A stretch of 64,000 nucleotides of DNA from Schistosoma mansoni (lineage: Eukaryota > Platyhelminthes > Trematoda > Strigeidida > Schistosomatidae), in contig NC_031497.1 of NCBI RefSeq assembly GCF_000237925.1, forward strand, positions 22,325,249 to 22,389,248, in the 5' to 3' direction. The notes below the pieces were generated by a model. That model searched no databases, was not told where the DNA came from, and saw nothing but the letters and a program-made list of their open reading frames with translations. A program made the translations under genes and the position numbers. Below, piece after piece: positions 35,540 through 46,015 of the stretch (positions within the stretch are counted from its first letter, which is position 1; each line of letters begins with the position of its first letter).

Positions 35540-36575
35540 TGACTAGATCAACTCTAACAACTTGTTCGTCACAGAGTATAAGATATAAGATAAGGTATTA
35601 TAGAACTTTTATAGATTTGCTTGCGTGCATGTATTTTAATGTATTGATGTCTCGTTCTACCAGAAAATATACAAGGAGAAAGATATGAATGAAGTGGATG
35701 GTTAGTATCTGATAAGATAACACCTGCCAGGACTTTCCAAGGCTATAGATGTCTATACATAACTATATTAATAATGACATCAAAAGATTCACCACACACT
35801 CTTTTAACTACCATCAGCACTCTCCGCAATATATCAAATTCTTGTCTCAAAAGCCCAGAAAAGAATAATGGAGAACAGTAAAGAATAATAAGTAATATGC
35901 AGAAATCGACAAACTGTAAGAGTAAATGTCGTGTAATCCCAAAAGTACGTAATCTCTTTATATAGTAAGTCAGACGGAAAACTTTATTCGATAACAGTAA
36001 AACATGAGAAGACTAAGATCAGAGGAAAAGGTGACACCAAGGTAATTGACCTTCAACACTGCATTTATCAAAGAGTCTCCAGTAGTACAAGCATTATGGG
36101 ACCACAACATGGTGTTTAGGTGCTGTTCATGTCTTAGGCTGAACTTAACAACTTAACACTTAGACGGATCAATTATGAGACCATTAACAACAAACCACCA
36201 TTCAATACGAGACCAAAACTTATTCATTCCAAGGGCATGTAAAGAGGTAAAAAATCAGCATACATATAGTGAGATCATCCGCACACTTCACAAAAGTGTT
36301 TTTTGTGGGAGATGGCAGATCATGAAGAAAAAAAGAGGAAGGAATATGTAAAAGAACAGCTCCTTGTAGCACACCTTCATGAGACAGTGGGGACGTCGAA
36401 CATTTCCCTTCAAACTCAGTGTACCATCCTCTTTCAAAGAGGCAGGTATATAGCCAGTTGGTTATCCAGCTGTCAGTGTTGACGCTGATTAACTTGTTTG
36501 GTAAGAGATGTCTTCGGATAGAATCGAAATCAGAATTATAGTCCAGAAAATTAAGACAACATTGCAATGTAATAT
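35540..36575 (-). pseudogene. CR1/Jockey-type LINE, RT palm to C-terminus
   Basis: The minus strand opens with LDYNSDFDSIRRHLL (palm), then SWITNWL, GVLQGAV, LHDLPSPT and FVKCADDLT (the ADD catalytic motif), all within the open stretch 36567-36220. It continues, with several stops and frame changes, through IDPSKC, LGVTFSSDLS-like and GRTRHQYIK...SSIIPYL blocks to about 35540. The endonuclease and N-terminal part are absent. This differs from the RTE family. It is an inactive, 5'-truncated copy. Confidence 0.8.
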
Positions 36576-37084
36576 TCTCATAACATCAATAACTCAATAA
36601 ATTATTTTTTATTAAATTGTTCTGTTACTTGAAAACGAATGATTTACGAAAAAAAACCCAGCCTTCCATTAAGTAATAGAAGTTTAAATCTATTCGTAAG
36701 AATTTATCAAACTTATTATAAACATCAAATGCTTCCATTATTAAAAAAAACTTGCAACTAACGATCACTGAACTCATGAAACTAGTTTCTTCAATTAAAT
36801 TTTTAGCATATGATTCATTGTATAAAGTGATACATGCGATAGATTTTCTTACCTAAAAGCTCAAATATTCGGTCATTAATACATAAATGTTAGTTCATGT
36901 TAGATTTTATCCTGAAATACAGTTAAAGAAAATTTAATTTATTTAGTTATAAAATGATTTAATTTTTTTTCTTTTACAAGTTACCGTGATCATTAAATTT
37001 TTCCACTTCATTGAATAATTCACATGATAAATTATATTAATTTCAAATATAGAAAGACGTTTTTCTTTACATTACATGAATATT
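36576..37084. other. unassigned AT-rich sequence
   Basis: No recognised gene or repeat. Confidence 0.4.
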
Positions 37085-37610
37085 TTAACCCCCAAATGCC
37101 CTGGTATGGCCGAGAGTGGGGAGAGTACGCTCTCTCTCTCTCCGAATTCTCACATGGCCACGAGTGTACAGCCTCTGTCAGGGAAGTCCTACTCACTGCC
37201 TTCTCGTGGCGGGGGTGTTGTTCACAAAAGTGAGAGGACGAAAAGCGAATGTCCGGCGCTTTAACCGGGTTGGTGGATGTGGAGGATCCACCTAGGGGAG
37301 TTGGAGAACCCTGATTCCAAACCAATGGTGCACATGGACTCCAGGATCCTGAAGGAACAAATGGCGTATGAACCAACTGTTGGTCACCGGCTACCATGGG
37401 ACTGCATCTCCTTACGATGCTCTACTGCCTTGTGGACTACACCTTCAGGTAAAAGGCTCGGGGTGTGGCCCCCTAAGAAAACCACCTGCTTTAGTTTGGG
37501 CACATGAGCAGTATCACAGTCCTCAGACAAATCAAATGAGATTTGTGTGGCACATATATATCTAGTGCCCCTTTGTACCAATATTTATGTGTTTAAATAG
37601 ATAAATAATA
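37085..37610 (+). mobile_element. Non-autonomous element sharing a LINE 3' end
   Basis: A GC-rich 525-bp island in AT-rich DNA. It starts near CCTGGTATGGCCGAGAGTGG, includes a short (CT)n and a GGATGTGGAGGATCCACC palindrome, and ends with TGTACCAATATTTATGTG and an AAT-type tail. The last 70 bp match the 3' end of the LINE at 51343-52315, and the last 130 bp match the fragment at 62178-62312. Frames of 60-120 codons overlap on both strands without LINE motifs. It is best read as a deletion derivative moved by that LINE. Confidence 0.65.
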
Positions 37611-37614
37611 ATAA

Positions 37615-38689
37615 ATCAGTTATTCATAATTATATGTTATACAAGAGTAGAAAAAAAATTTTAAGCTATGATGATTATAGTGAAGTAAACTAAACAATTT
37701 GATCTGAAAAATGTTCATAGTGATTCCAGATATATTGTGTCATAAAAATCAAGTATAAGGTAAATCACTAACCAAATTACGTTTCATTATAAAGTGTTAC
37801 TTTATCACTATACATAGACTAATCATTATTTAATAGAATGTTTAATAAAGTATTAGTTTTGAATTCAGTTTTCATAATGACTATATCAGGGTCTCTACGT
37901 CCCATAAATAGTATTAAAACTAGTACCATTCTGGTAATAGTAGATTAGTTTGCAGATTTAAAATCATGAAATTAGTTTTTACGTGCTTATTTCAAGAATA
38001 AAATAAAATTGGGTAGTTTGAAGAATGACAGTATTAATAATAAATGAACTATGCAGACTGCTACAAGTGTCAGAATAGGCGACAACAGTCACATAAAAAT
38101 ATGAACGACAATTATACCAAAAGCAAACAGACAACAAATGGAAATTTGAAAACAAGGAACGACAGATTTTTGCATTGCTATAAGCAATTGTTTTCATTGA
38201 AAAACAAGCTAGTAAAATGTATTAAACAATTTTTTTTGGAGATGAAAAATCTGTATGCTATTTAAGAGTACAGTAGTTTCCACATTAAACAATGTTATAA
38301 AATAAATGGAGTCAGATAAATCATTTCAAAATCTGTGTTCAGATAACTTGGGATCCTATACTTATCAGGGGAGCACGTGTAGAGCGGTTGATCACCTATA
38401 AATGTCGTATACCTTTCCATATGTTGTTCAGAAATTCGTTGATCTGTTTACTTTTTTTGTGGTCTTGATATAATTAGTTTCGGAGGAGAAATTGAACCGA
38501 TAAAGACTCAAAAAAGATAAACAATAGACTTTCTTATCAGACTTTCGGACTGAACGATAGTAGAATAAAGCGTTGGACTTAGGTACAGTAATTATCTCTC
38601 CGGAATCTTTTCTGAGACAAAAAACAAGATCAACGAAACATTAAAAAAACACTTCTGTTAACTATCAGAAAGCATGAGTCTCACGCTTT
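37615..38689. other. unassigned AT-rich sequence
   Basis: Overlapping 70-codon frames at 37979-38265 show no motif. No repeat recognised. Confidence 0.35.
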
Positions 38690-39109
38690 CAACTATGAAA
38701 ATACTAAATCTCCACAAAACCCCTTCTGATAATTAATATAATCATATGCTCACTAGTGACTGGCTCCATGAGGTATTTCCTGGAGTTCTAGTGAGAAGCA
38801 GTGACCAGTTGAGTTCAAACCACGTCTGTTGTGGGATAGGAACTCACTGAAGACAATTGGTGAACGGCTGCTCAACTTCGTGGATCAGTTGAAGTTAGAC
38901 ATTAACACCGTTGGATGCCGGCCGACTCAGTGGTCTATCGGTTAAGTGATCTGGCGCGAGACTGGTAGGTCCTGGGTTCGAATCTTGCGAGTGCGGGATC
39001 GTGGTTGTGCACTGCTGAGGAGTCCCACAATAGGACGAAACGGCCGTCCAGTGCTTCTAGGTTTTCCGTGGTGGTCTAACTTCAATTGACTCACGCTTTC
39101 AACTTCTGT
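38690..39109 (+). mobile_element. Family B SINE, permuted full-length copy
   Basis: The copy begins with the family 3' tail (CAACTATGAAAATACTAAATC ... CCCCTTCTGATAAT), passes without a break into the head (ATCATATGCTCACTAGTGAC), then the spacer, A box TGGTCTATCGGTTAAG, B box GGTTCGAATCTT, a complete hammerhead, and stops at the family end GACTCACGCTTTCAACT. CTCACGCTTTCAACT occurs at both ends (38683-38697 and about 39095-39109). A tail-to-head junction implies a tandem or circular template. Confidence 0.85.
39009..39054 (+). ncRNA. Hammerhead ribozyme, intact core (family B)
   Basis: Stem I GCACUG/CAGUGC, CUGAGGA, stem II GUCC/GGAC, GAAA, short stem III ACGGCCGU, cleavage after GUC at 39048. 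The N7 position is G, which the hammerhead consensus allows. Confidence 0.88.
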
Positions 39110-39491
39110 TAACAATTTCTTCCTGAACCTCTGTCAATTCAATGTTATATTAACCAATACATCACTTGAAAAGGTTACGAAATATGTTTGAGCTATGTAG
39201 ATGAGTCTGTAGTTAAACGTTTCCTTTTACTGAGTCATAATACATTGGTGGCTTGTTAGAAAATTAAATAATAAGTAATTATTACATTGACAGTCAGTAT
39301 ATTAAGTATCTCCCCATATTTGAATAAAACTAAGATAAAAGCAACATTTTGACAACTGGAAATTAAAATATAAAGTGGTCATTCATAATTAATCGTATTA
39401 GGTGTGATTTATTTGTTAGTTACTGAGTATACACTTTTACGTGACTTATCTTTTATGTGATATCTGAAACCTGTATTCCTGATATTTTTAT
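39110..39491. other. unassigned AT-rich sequence
   Basis: No recognised gene or repeat. Confidence 0.4.
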
Positions 39492-39801
39492 TTGAGATCA
39501 TGAACTGATCAATGTTAGACCACCATTGAAAAGATGTGAATCAGTTACTAACTGAAAACAATGGTGGACGGTCGCGATATATCGTGGATTGGTTGAAGTT
39601 AGACATTAACACCGTTGGATGCTAGCTCAGTGGTGTAGAGGTTAAGCGTCTGCGAACGGGACATAAGGTCTTGAGTTAGAGTCCCGCGTACAGGATTGTG
39701 GGTGAGCACTACTGAGGAGTTCCATACTAGGATGAAACGGCCATCTAGTGCTTCCAGGATTTTAATGGTGGTCTAACGTTAGTCATTTCATGATCTCAAT
39801 T
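39492..39801 (+). mobile_element. Family B SINE with terminal inverted ends
   Basis: A plus-strand copy (39534-39801) is preceded by an inverted copy of its own 3' end (39492-39533). GAGATCATGAACTGATCA at the left pairs with the right-hand TCATGATCTCAA, so the unit looks like a 310-bp TIR element although it is a SINE. The B box is altered (TTGAGTTAGAGTCC). Confidence 0.78.
39706..39751 (+). ncRNA. Hammerhead ribozyme with covarying stem I (family B)
   Basis: Stem I is GCACUA/UAGUGC instead of GCACUG/CAGUGC: both partners changed and the pair is kept. CUGAGGA, stem II GUUC/GGAU and GAAA are present. The cleavage triplet is AUC and stem III has a C-A mismatch. Confidence 0.72.
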
Positions 39802-40339
39802 AAAAACTCCACAATTTTATACTATCAATATTCCTCATTGCTTTTTAAGACTATATATATATCAATCCAGCCATGATATTTGAATATAAAACAAAAGCAA
39901 ACTCATTTTTTTCCTCGCTCGAATATTTGGTTATGTTGATAATTAGTTGGTAACATGCAAACTTTCCTTGTACCATTTTATTAAGATAATTTTTGAAATA
40001 ATAGGGCTTTAGTTTTTAGTCAAGTTTATGTTTAAAATAAATCTAAACAGAAATCAATAATATGATAAACAACCTACTAATAAAGGTGGTCTCAATTCAT
40101 ACTAATATTTTCACTGTTTCAATTACCAATATTTTCCATATATTTTGATATGAATAAGAGATGTGTGTTTGTTTCCTTGTTATCACACTGTCTTGATAGG
40201 TTTTGTTCTTTATAAATCCATTATGATTACCAGGTGACAGAATATAGATTAAAATATCTGAGAAACTTGTATTACCCAAAATGAACACTTCATTATTTGT
40301 TTAAATAATCATTTCTTCACAAACATCAACTAATTTGGT
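39802..40339. other. unassigned AT-rich sequence
   Basis: No recognised gene or repeat. Confidence 0.4.
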
Positions 40340-40432
40340 TATTTATTCTTTGAAGAAGTGGCCTACACTGAGTCACGAAACGTCAGAAAATCTAATTTTT
40401 CCACTCATTTGGATATTACAAATATATTAATT
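40340..40432 (+). repeat. GAAGTGGC...GAAACGTCAG repeat, single copy
   Basis: It matches each arm of the palindrome at 46342-46595 from AATTTGGTTATTTATTC to TTACAAATATATTA. It contains GUGGC...GUCAC (a 5-bp stem) then GAAACGUCAG, a layout resembling the hammerhead-like ends I associate with Penelope-like elements. The CUGAUGA part reads CUUUGA, so the ribozyme reading is weak. Confidence 0.5.
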
Positions 40433-41022
40433 TATGAACTAAGACAGTTTCATTTATATTATGTTTTTTAAAAGTTGTGTGTGAACAGTTAAAGGAATGA
40501 ATTTGCGGATGTTTGCCTATCTCTTATTAGAAGCCAAATTAAGATGTGTACACATAAATCATCCTTGGATGATAATTGTTTTATGAGTACTTGGCTAGAA
40601 ACTCAATACTTTCATAAGGTCATTCGGAAAAAGTATTCAAAAGGATTATAATTAATATTTAAGGTAATCATATGAAACAAGCTTGATTTTAAGCAGTTTG
40701 TTAAAAACAGGAAAAACGAGCCAAATAATTCAAATGAGAAAGTTTAGATGTGGGTTACCATTCTAAGAAAATACAAGTAATTGTACTTTTTCCTTCTGTA
40801 TCAATTTTCTAAAGTGATCACTTACTTGAGTTTATCATAATCTTAACAGAATGTAAGAATCTATTTATATGAAGTTTGTAATTAACATGGCGAATCAGTA
40901 ACTAATTTTGTTTATGATAATGAATAGTGATTGTACTTAATAACCTAACCTTTCGAAATGAGTAACGTTTTAATTACGTTTACTAGTGTAAACTATCCAC
41001 AATCGTCAAGCTATTTATTGAA
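40433..41022. other. unassigned AT-rich sequence
   Basis: No recognised gene or repeat. Confidence 0.4.
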
Positions 41023-41036
41023 GTATTTTCTTAAAT

Positions 41037-41609
41037 TACTTACTTACGCCTGTTACTCCCAATGGAACATAGGCCGCCGACCAACATTCTCCATCCCACT
41101 CTGTCCTGGGCCTTCCTTTCTAGTTCTATCCAATTTTTGTTCCTTCTTCTCATATCTGTCTCCATTTTTCTGCGTAATGTGTTCTTTGGCCTTCAGGATT
41201 CCATGTGAGGGCTTGTCTTGTGACGCAGTTGGGTGCTTTCCTCAATGTGTGTTCTATCCACTTCCAGCGCTTCTTCCTGATTTCTTCCTCCGCTGAATGG
41301 AATCTGGTTTGTTGTCTCGCGCAGTAGCTTGTTGCTGATAGTGTGTGGCCAACGGATCCGAAGTATTTTGTGTAGACAACTGTTAATAAACACCTGTATC
41401 TTCTGGATTATTGTTTTCGTATTCCTCCACGTCTCTGCCCCATACAGAAGAACTGTCTTGACATTTGTATTGAAAATTCTCATCTTGGTGTTGATTAACA
41501 ATTATTTTGAGTTCCAGATGTTCTTCAGTTGTAAACATGCTGACCTTGCTTTGCCGATCCGCATCTTCACATCTGCATCAATTGGTACGGATAGGATGTT
41601 CTTTAGTTG
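41037..41609 (-). pseudogene. RTE-clade LINE, 3' end with target duplication
   Basis: A minus-strand 5'-truncated copy, close to 30421-30980 (about 88% by eye). It encodes [28 protein letters not shown] sequence and part of the C-terminus, with a roughly 24-bp gap around the GRPKNT block that shifts the frame. A perfect 14-bp duplication, GTATTTTCTTAAAT, lies at 41023-41036 and 41610-41623. The last 25 bp at the 5' junction (41585-41609) are not RTE sequence. Confidence 0.9.
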
Positions 41610-41623
41610 GTATTTTCTTAAAT

Positions 41624-42187
41624 ACTAGTTGTATAAGCAGATCAATTAGTTTTCTAGCGATTGAGATAAAATGTTTAGGATTTTGTCGAAATCTATAAAA
41701 CTTTGACTTGACGGTGGGTTACTATGCTCACAGATTTAAACAGTATTATTATGACGTGATTCATTTATTCTTAATTATGAGACATGTAAGATGATTTCAA
41801 TCGTAGTTTGATGGTTTAAAGTATAAGAGTTAGGTTCGCTAATTTTTATGTTCACCCAAGACAAAAAAGAACATTTCGTTGAAATCCTTCGAGAACAAAT
41901 TAATAGAGTCAATCATTAATTTTAATTTATTTCATTGAAACGCCTATAGTGAAGAATTATTCATTTCATAAGAATGAATAATAACAAAACAAAACCTGAT
42001 GAAGTAAAAATTGAAAGTTTTCTTTAGAAAAAAATGAATTTTCTTCTGGTAAAATTATGATTGACTGAAATTTAGGGAGTAATTACATTAAGTTATTTAA
42101 GGACTATTCAAATAATTTTTTAATTGATTAATTATTGTGCTTATATATACACTAAATAAAACAAAGTTATGATAATTATCCAACCGG
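41624..42187. other. unassigned AT-rich sequence
   Basis: No recognised gene or repeat. Confidence 0.4.
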
Positions 42188-42585
42188 GTTTTCGTGGAGA
42201 TTTAAGTAATTTTATATAGTTGAAATCAAGAGTCACCTGAACCTCCGCAACCCCGAAAACGTTGGGAGCACTGAGAGGCAGTCTCGTCCTAGCGCGGGAC
42301 TCCTCGGCATTGCGCATTCACGATCCCGCCTCGCGAGACTCGAACCCAGGACCAATCAGTCCCACGCGAGCGCCTAAACCCTAAACCACTGAGCCAGCAT
42401 CCAACGGTAATAATGTCTAACTTCAACCAAACCACGAAGTTGAGCAACCATTTCACCAATGTCTTCAGTGAGTTGATATCCCCCAACAGATCTAGTTGAA
42501 CTCCACTGGTTACCGTTTCTCACCAGAACTCCAGGAAATACCTCATGGATACAGTCACTAGTGAGCATATGATCATTATCAGAAG
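42188..42585 (-). mobile_element. Family B SINE, direct full-length copy
   Basis: On the minus strand: the end of a tail (CCCTCTTCTGATAAT), the head GATCATATGCTCACTAGTGAC, spacer, tRNA-like boxes, a decayed hammerhead (CCGAGGA, GAGA) and the tail ending AAATCTCCACGAAAACCC. Tail-end sequence also precedes the head, another tail-to-head junction. It meets a plus-strand copy at 42586. Confidence 0.83.
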
Positions 42586-42800
42586 AGGGTCGAAGTTAGA
42601 CATTAACAACTTTGGATGCCAGCTCAGTGGCCTATAGGTTAAGCGCAAGCGCGAGACTGATAGGTCCTGGGTTCGAGTCTCGCGGGGTGGGATCGTGGAT
42701 GCGCACTGCTGAGGAGTCCCGCGATAGGACAAAACGGCCATCCAGTGCTTCCAGGTTTTCCATGGTTGTCTAGCTTCAATTGACTCATGATTTAAACTGT
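42586..42800 (+). mobile_element. Family B SINE, 5' truncated, head-to-head partner
   Basis: A plus-strand copy from GAAGTTAGACATTAACAAC to GACTCATGATTTAAACTG. The hammerhead keeps stem I GCACUG/CAGUGC and CUGAGGA but reads AAAA for GAAA. Confidence 0.83.
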
Positions 42801-42876
42801 ATGAAAGGTTAAGATAATTAAATTATTTATTTCATTATCAGCATTTGTAGTTGTATTTCATATATTCAAGTCATAT

Positions 42877-43095
42877 TGTAGTGAACGAGTGCACAAGTGA
42901 GGACAATCGAATGTATTTAAGTACAAAATTACAAAATTTTTTAGAAAAATTTGAGAACCATATAGTGAATACTTGATTTGCAAAATGTCAATCAGTTATC
43001 TCAAACTCGACTGCTCCTTTTGCAAATATCAGTCAATCGTTTCAGACTTGATTGTTCTTCGGTCTCCACACCCATTATTCTTTGTTCTCATTCAT
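42877..43095 (+). mobile_element. LTR-like fossil, second copy, truncated
   Basis: It starts TGTAGTGAACGAG and follows 27754-27960 closely, then diverges near 43095 before the expected end. Same unassigned LTR family as 27754-28068. Broken. Confidence 0.5.
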
Positions 43096-44112
43096 ATGGC
43101 ATCCATTCAACATCCAATTTTACTTTGTACAGTGGTTTACTTAAACTATTTTGTAGAATTAAAATTTATTTACATTTTGGTACTGATAAAGAAATGTAAT
43201 ATATATATGGATTATAAATGGTAAGATAAGATGTACTTATGCACGTTCCAAAGAATTTTGATTAGAATTTAAACTATGCAGATAAAAGTATACGACTAAC
43301 TTGGACTAGTTTCGTCTGATAAAAGTCAGTAAATGAATGGGTGTTTCTTTTTTATGACAAGTGTCGCCATCCAATTTTCTTTTCTGGTTAACTTTATTTA
43401 GCTGTCATCAATGTGCCTTACTGTCATGAAGGATTAATAAGTAATATATACTTTTGTATTATAAAAAAGGAATCATATAATTAGTGTTAGTCCATTAAAC
43501 ATTGTTATATTTAAACAATACAGACAAAACAAATAAGATAAATGAAATATGTTTCTATCCAAAACAAACTGCTAAATAAATTACTGATATGGTACTGTTC
43601 TATACGATGTTTCCTAAGAAATACAACTAGCAAACATTAACTTTGTTTTGTTGTTAAATAATGTTCAAATTCTAGTGGTCGACAGTTGAAGAAACGTTGC
43701 TTTTTAATTCTTTTTATTTTCAGGAATGATGTCAGGTAGATTTTTGATGTTATCGTGAAAAACTGTATTTTATTAAGTACTACGTGAAATAAGTTGTAAA
43801 TTGGTCCCTGGATATAACTGTCTTTCTAGAATGTAAGATTTAGTTATTTTAAAGTATTTACCTTAGAGTGAAACTATTTCAAGCTTTGTCTGCTAGATTC
43901 TGAGGTCATTGCTAAAACATATGTTACTAAATATGAATAAACGATAGTTCTAGATTTAAACTTATGATTTCCCGGTTGATAATCACATATCTAGATTTAT
44001 AGACAATAACTCTTCTACTTCATTCATGAGACAATAACTCTTCTACTTCATTCATGATGATTGGTTGTTAGATATGTTTGGCGTTTTGAGCTTCAATATT
44101 TTTATTATAAAT
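43096..44112. other. unassigned AT-rich sequence with a short tandem duplication
   Basis: Only the 2 x 28-bp tandem duplication at 44001-44056 stands out. Confidence 0.4.
44001..44056. repeat. Perfect 2 x 28-bp tandem duplication
   Basis: The unit from AGACAATAACTCTTC to TTCATTCATG occurs twice with no mismatch. The identity implies a recent slippage event. Confidence 0.95.
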
Positions 44113-44243
44113 CGCATTTATTCGAATCCCGCGTGTGGGATCATGGGTGTACTCTACTTAGGAGTCCCATACTGGGACGAGACGTCCGTTCAGTACTTCC
44201 AGGTTTTCAATGATGGTCGGACACTAATCGATTCATGATATCA
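44113..44243 (+). mobile_element. Family B SINE, 3' half
   Basis: It begins in the B box arm (ATTCGAATCCCGCGTG), followed by a decayed hammerhead (CUUAGGA, GAGA) and the family end TTCATGATATCAAT. Confidence 0.7.
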
Positions 44244-44839
44244 ATCAAAATTTAATAATTTCGTTTTAACTGATTTCATTTTTAATCACCATATTGTGGA
44301 AAAACGCATTTTTCTTAAAGAATTTGTTGCATGAACAGTAGTAAGTAACCATTCTTTCGTTTCGTTTTGTCTGTTTTGTTCAGTCCATTCTTAAATATCA
44401 TATATATGCACTTATCTTCTTACTGCATCAGAATGGTTTTACTACTACTAATGAGTAAACAAAAGTGATATGAATCATTTATCGTTAAATGAAAATTTTC
44501 TCTTTTATCATAAATAAATTTGTCGAATTCTCATATAAGCAGCATGAAATGTTAATGTTTTAGTTCGGTTATTTCATATTTATAAAGCAACTTTTAGTTA
44601 AATGATCTTTAAAATGACCTCTATTTAGTTCCTTATACTTAATGTGATTTTTTAGAAAAATTAATCATAGATTAAATCAGGTTAAGTCAGAGATTGAAGA
44701 AGTTTGTTCCTTATAAACTAGTTTGTTCATCTTGTACTGTATACAGGAACCTAAATTTATTCCTTAAAAAAGATTAATAAGATAAACACATTATCAAAAA
44801 ACGTGAATAGTTAAAAAAAATTTAGGGTATATTTACACA
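44244..44839. other. unassigned AT-rich sequence
   Basis: No recognised gene or repeat. Confidence 0.4.
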
Positions 44840-45129
44840 ACAAAGATGACTAGTGGCTAGCAGTGGCATCCAGGATATGCGTTTCGTCTTATTTGAGACT
44901 CGTTGATGTTCACCCTGGGATGCAGGCACATCCAGCTGATGAGTTCCAAATAGGACGAAACGCGCGTCCAGGGTTTCACTACTAGCTTCCATCCATCTTT
45001 GCTTATAATGCTTGTGAATTATGGCAATATCGAGGCAGTCCGCATAGGATTCACATACTTCAACAAGAGACTGATCAATTGCAGTCCTAAATAACAATGG
45101 GAAGATACAAGTAAACAACACCAAGTGAA
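44840..45129 (+). mobile_element. Family A SINE, inverted hammerhead pair with tail
   Basis: A minus-strand hammerhead 3' half plus B-box arm (44852-44919) is followed by a plus-strand hammerhead (44920-44990) and the full tail in plus orientation (45000-45129). A 12-bp duplication with one mismatch (TATATTTACACA at 44828-44839, TATATCTACACA at 45130-45141) encloses everything, so the inverted pair entered as one insertion. Confidence 0.83.
44930..44973 (+). ncRNA. Hammerhead ribozyme, core intact, stem I weakened (family A)
   Basis: CUGAUGA, stem II GUUC/GGAC, GAAA, ACGCGCGU and GUC are present. Stem I AUCCAG faces CAGGGU with two mismatches. Confidence 0.7.
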
Positions 45130-45141
45130 TATATCTACACA

Positions 45142-45879
45142 GCTTTGGAAATGTAATGAAAATTACTTTCGTTAAAAAGGAATAAAGTTTAATGCTCAAC
45201 GATTATTTAAGAAAATACAACGTAATTTGAAGCTAGGCCAAATATGAATACTAAACAATGATGTTACTAAGGTAAATAAAAAGTTCGATTCGAAAATTTC
45301 TATTTAAGATTTTAAATACTTTTTTATTACAAACATAATGATTGTTTTCTATATAAATAACACGTTAACCGATGAAGTTTTTCAGTATTTTTGATTTTAC
45401 ACAGTGTACAAATTGCTTTAATAAAACGATTATACAAAAATTGTGATTCTATCTACTCGAATATTCTCAGATGTATCTTTGATGTTGTGTCTAATTGAAT
45501 AACATTTGAAGTTTCTTAATAATGTTCAGACATTTAAAGTCTTCTTGGTAACGTGATACATATCAGACTGATTTATTAGTTATTAACCAATAACTCGCAG
45601 GGGTTAACAATATTAGATCATAAAAACGGTTTAAAGTTTACTAATCCAGAAAAAAATAAATTATGGTCAGCAATCGAGTTCAGGAGGAACGGTTCATCAT
45701 ACACGGGGCTGGTTAGTTGAATGTATGGATATTTTACTTTAGGCGTTCAGATGGAAATTTGAACGCAGCATCATTTTCCTCATATAGCCAACGACATATT
45801 CACTGAGGGACTATGTCTAGATATCCACTCACTTGATCAGTCAATATACTGCCTTAATCATTATTAGTAAGGAAGGTAG
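45142..45879. other. unassigned AT-rich sequence
   Basis: A stretch of more even composition at 45665-45850 may be the decayed start of the old family A copy downstream. Otherwise nothing seen. Confidence 0.35.
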
Positions 45880-46015
45880 GTGTATTCTGTTGATTTGTTC
45901 TAAATAGGATAAAACACGTATTTTTGATGCTATTATTATCCACAATCTACCTGTTTCGAGCAACTTGTGACATAATTGTTGTAATAAGGCAATCTAGAAA
46001 GAGTGGATATATATG
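45880..46015 (+). repeat. Ancient, decayed family A SINE copy
   Basis: CTGTTGATTTGTTCTAAATAGG then ATAAAACACGTATTTTTGATG follows the hammerhead (CTGATGAGTCCCAAATAGG, GAAACGCGCGTCC) at many positions, and the tail is traceable (CAACTTGTGACATAA, AAGGCAATCTAGA). Direct arrangement. Core residues are lost. Confidence 0.55.

Noticed and set aside
37032-37581. Overlapping 60-121-codon frames on both strands in the GC-rich island
   Set aside because: High GC leaves frames open by chance; the region is a non-autonomous repeat with a LINE 3' end.
27754-43095. A single 15-kb LTR retrotransposon between the two TGTAGTG blocks
   Set aside because: The DNA between them holds unrelated SINEs, a LINE and unassigned sequence, with no LTR-element coding.
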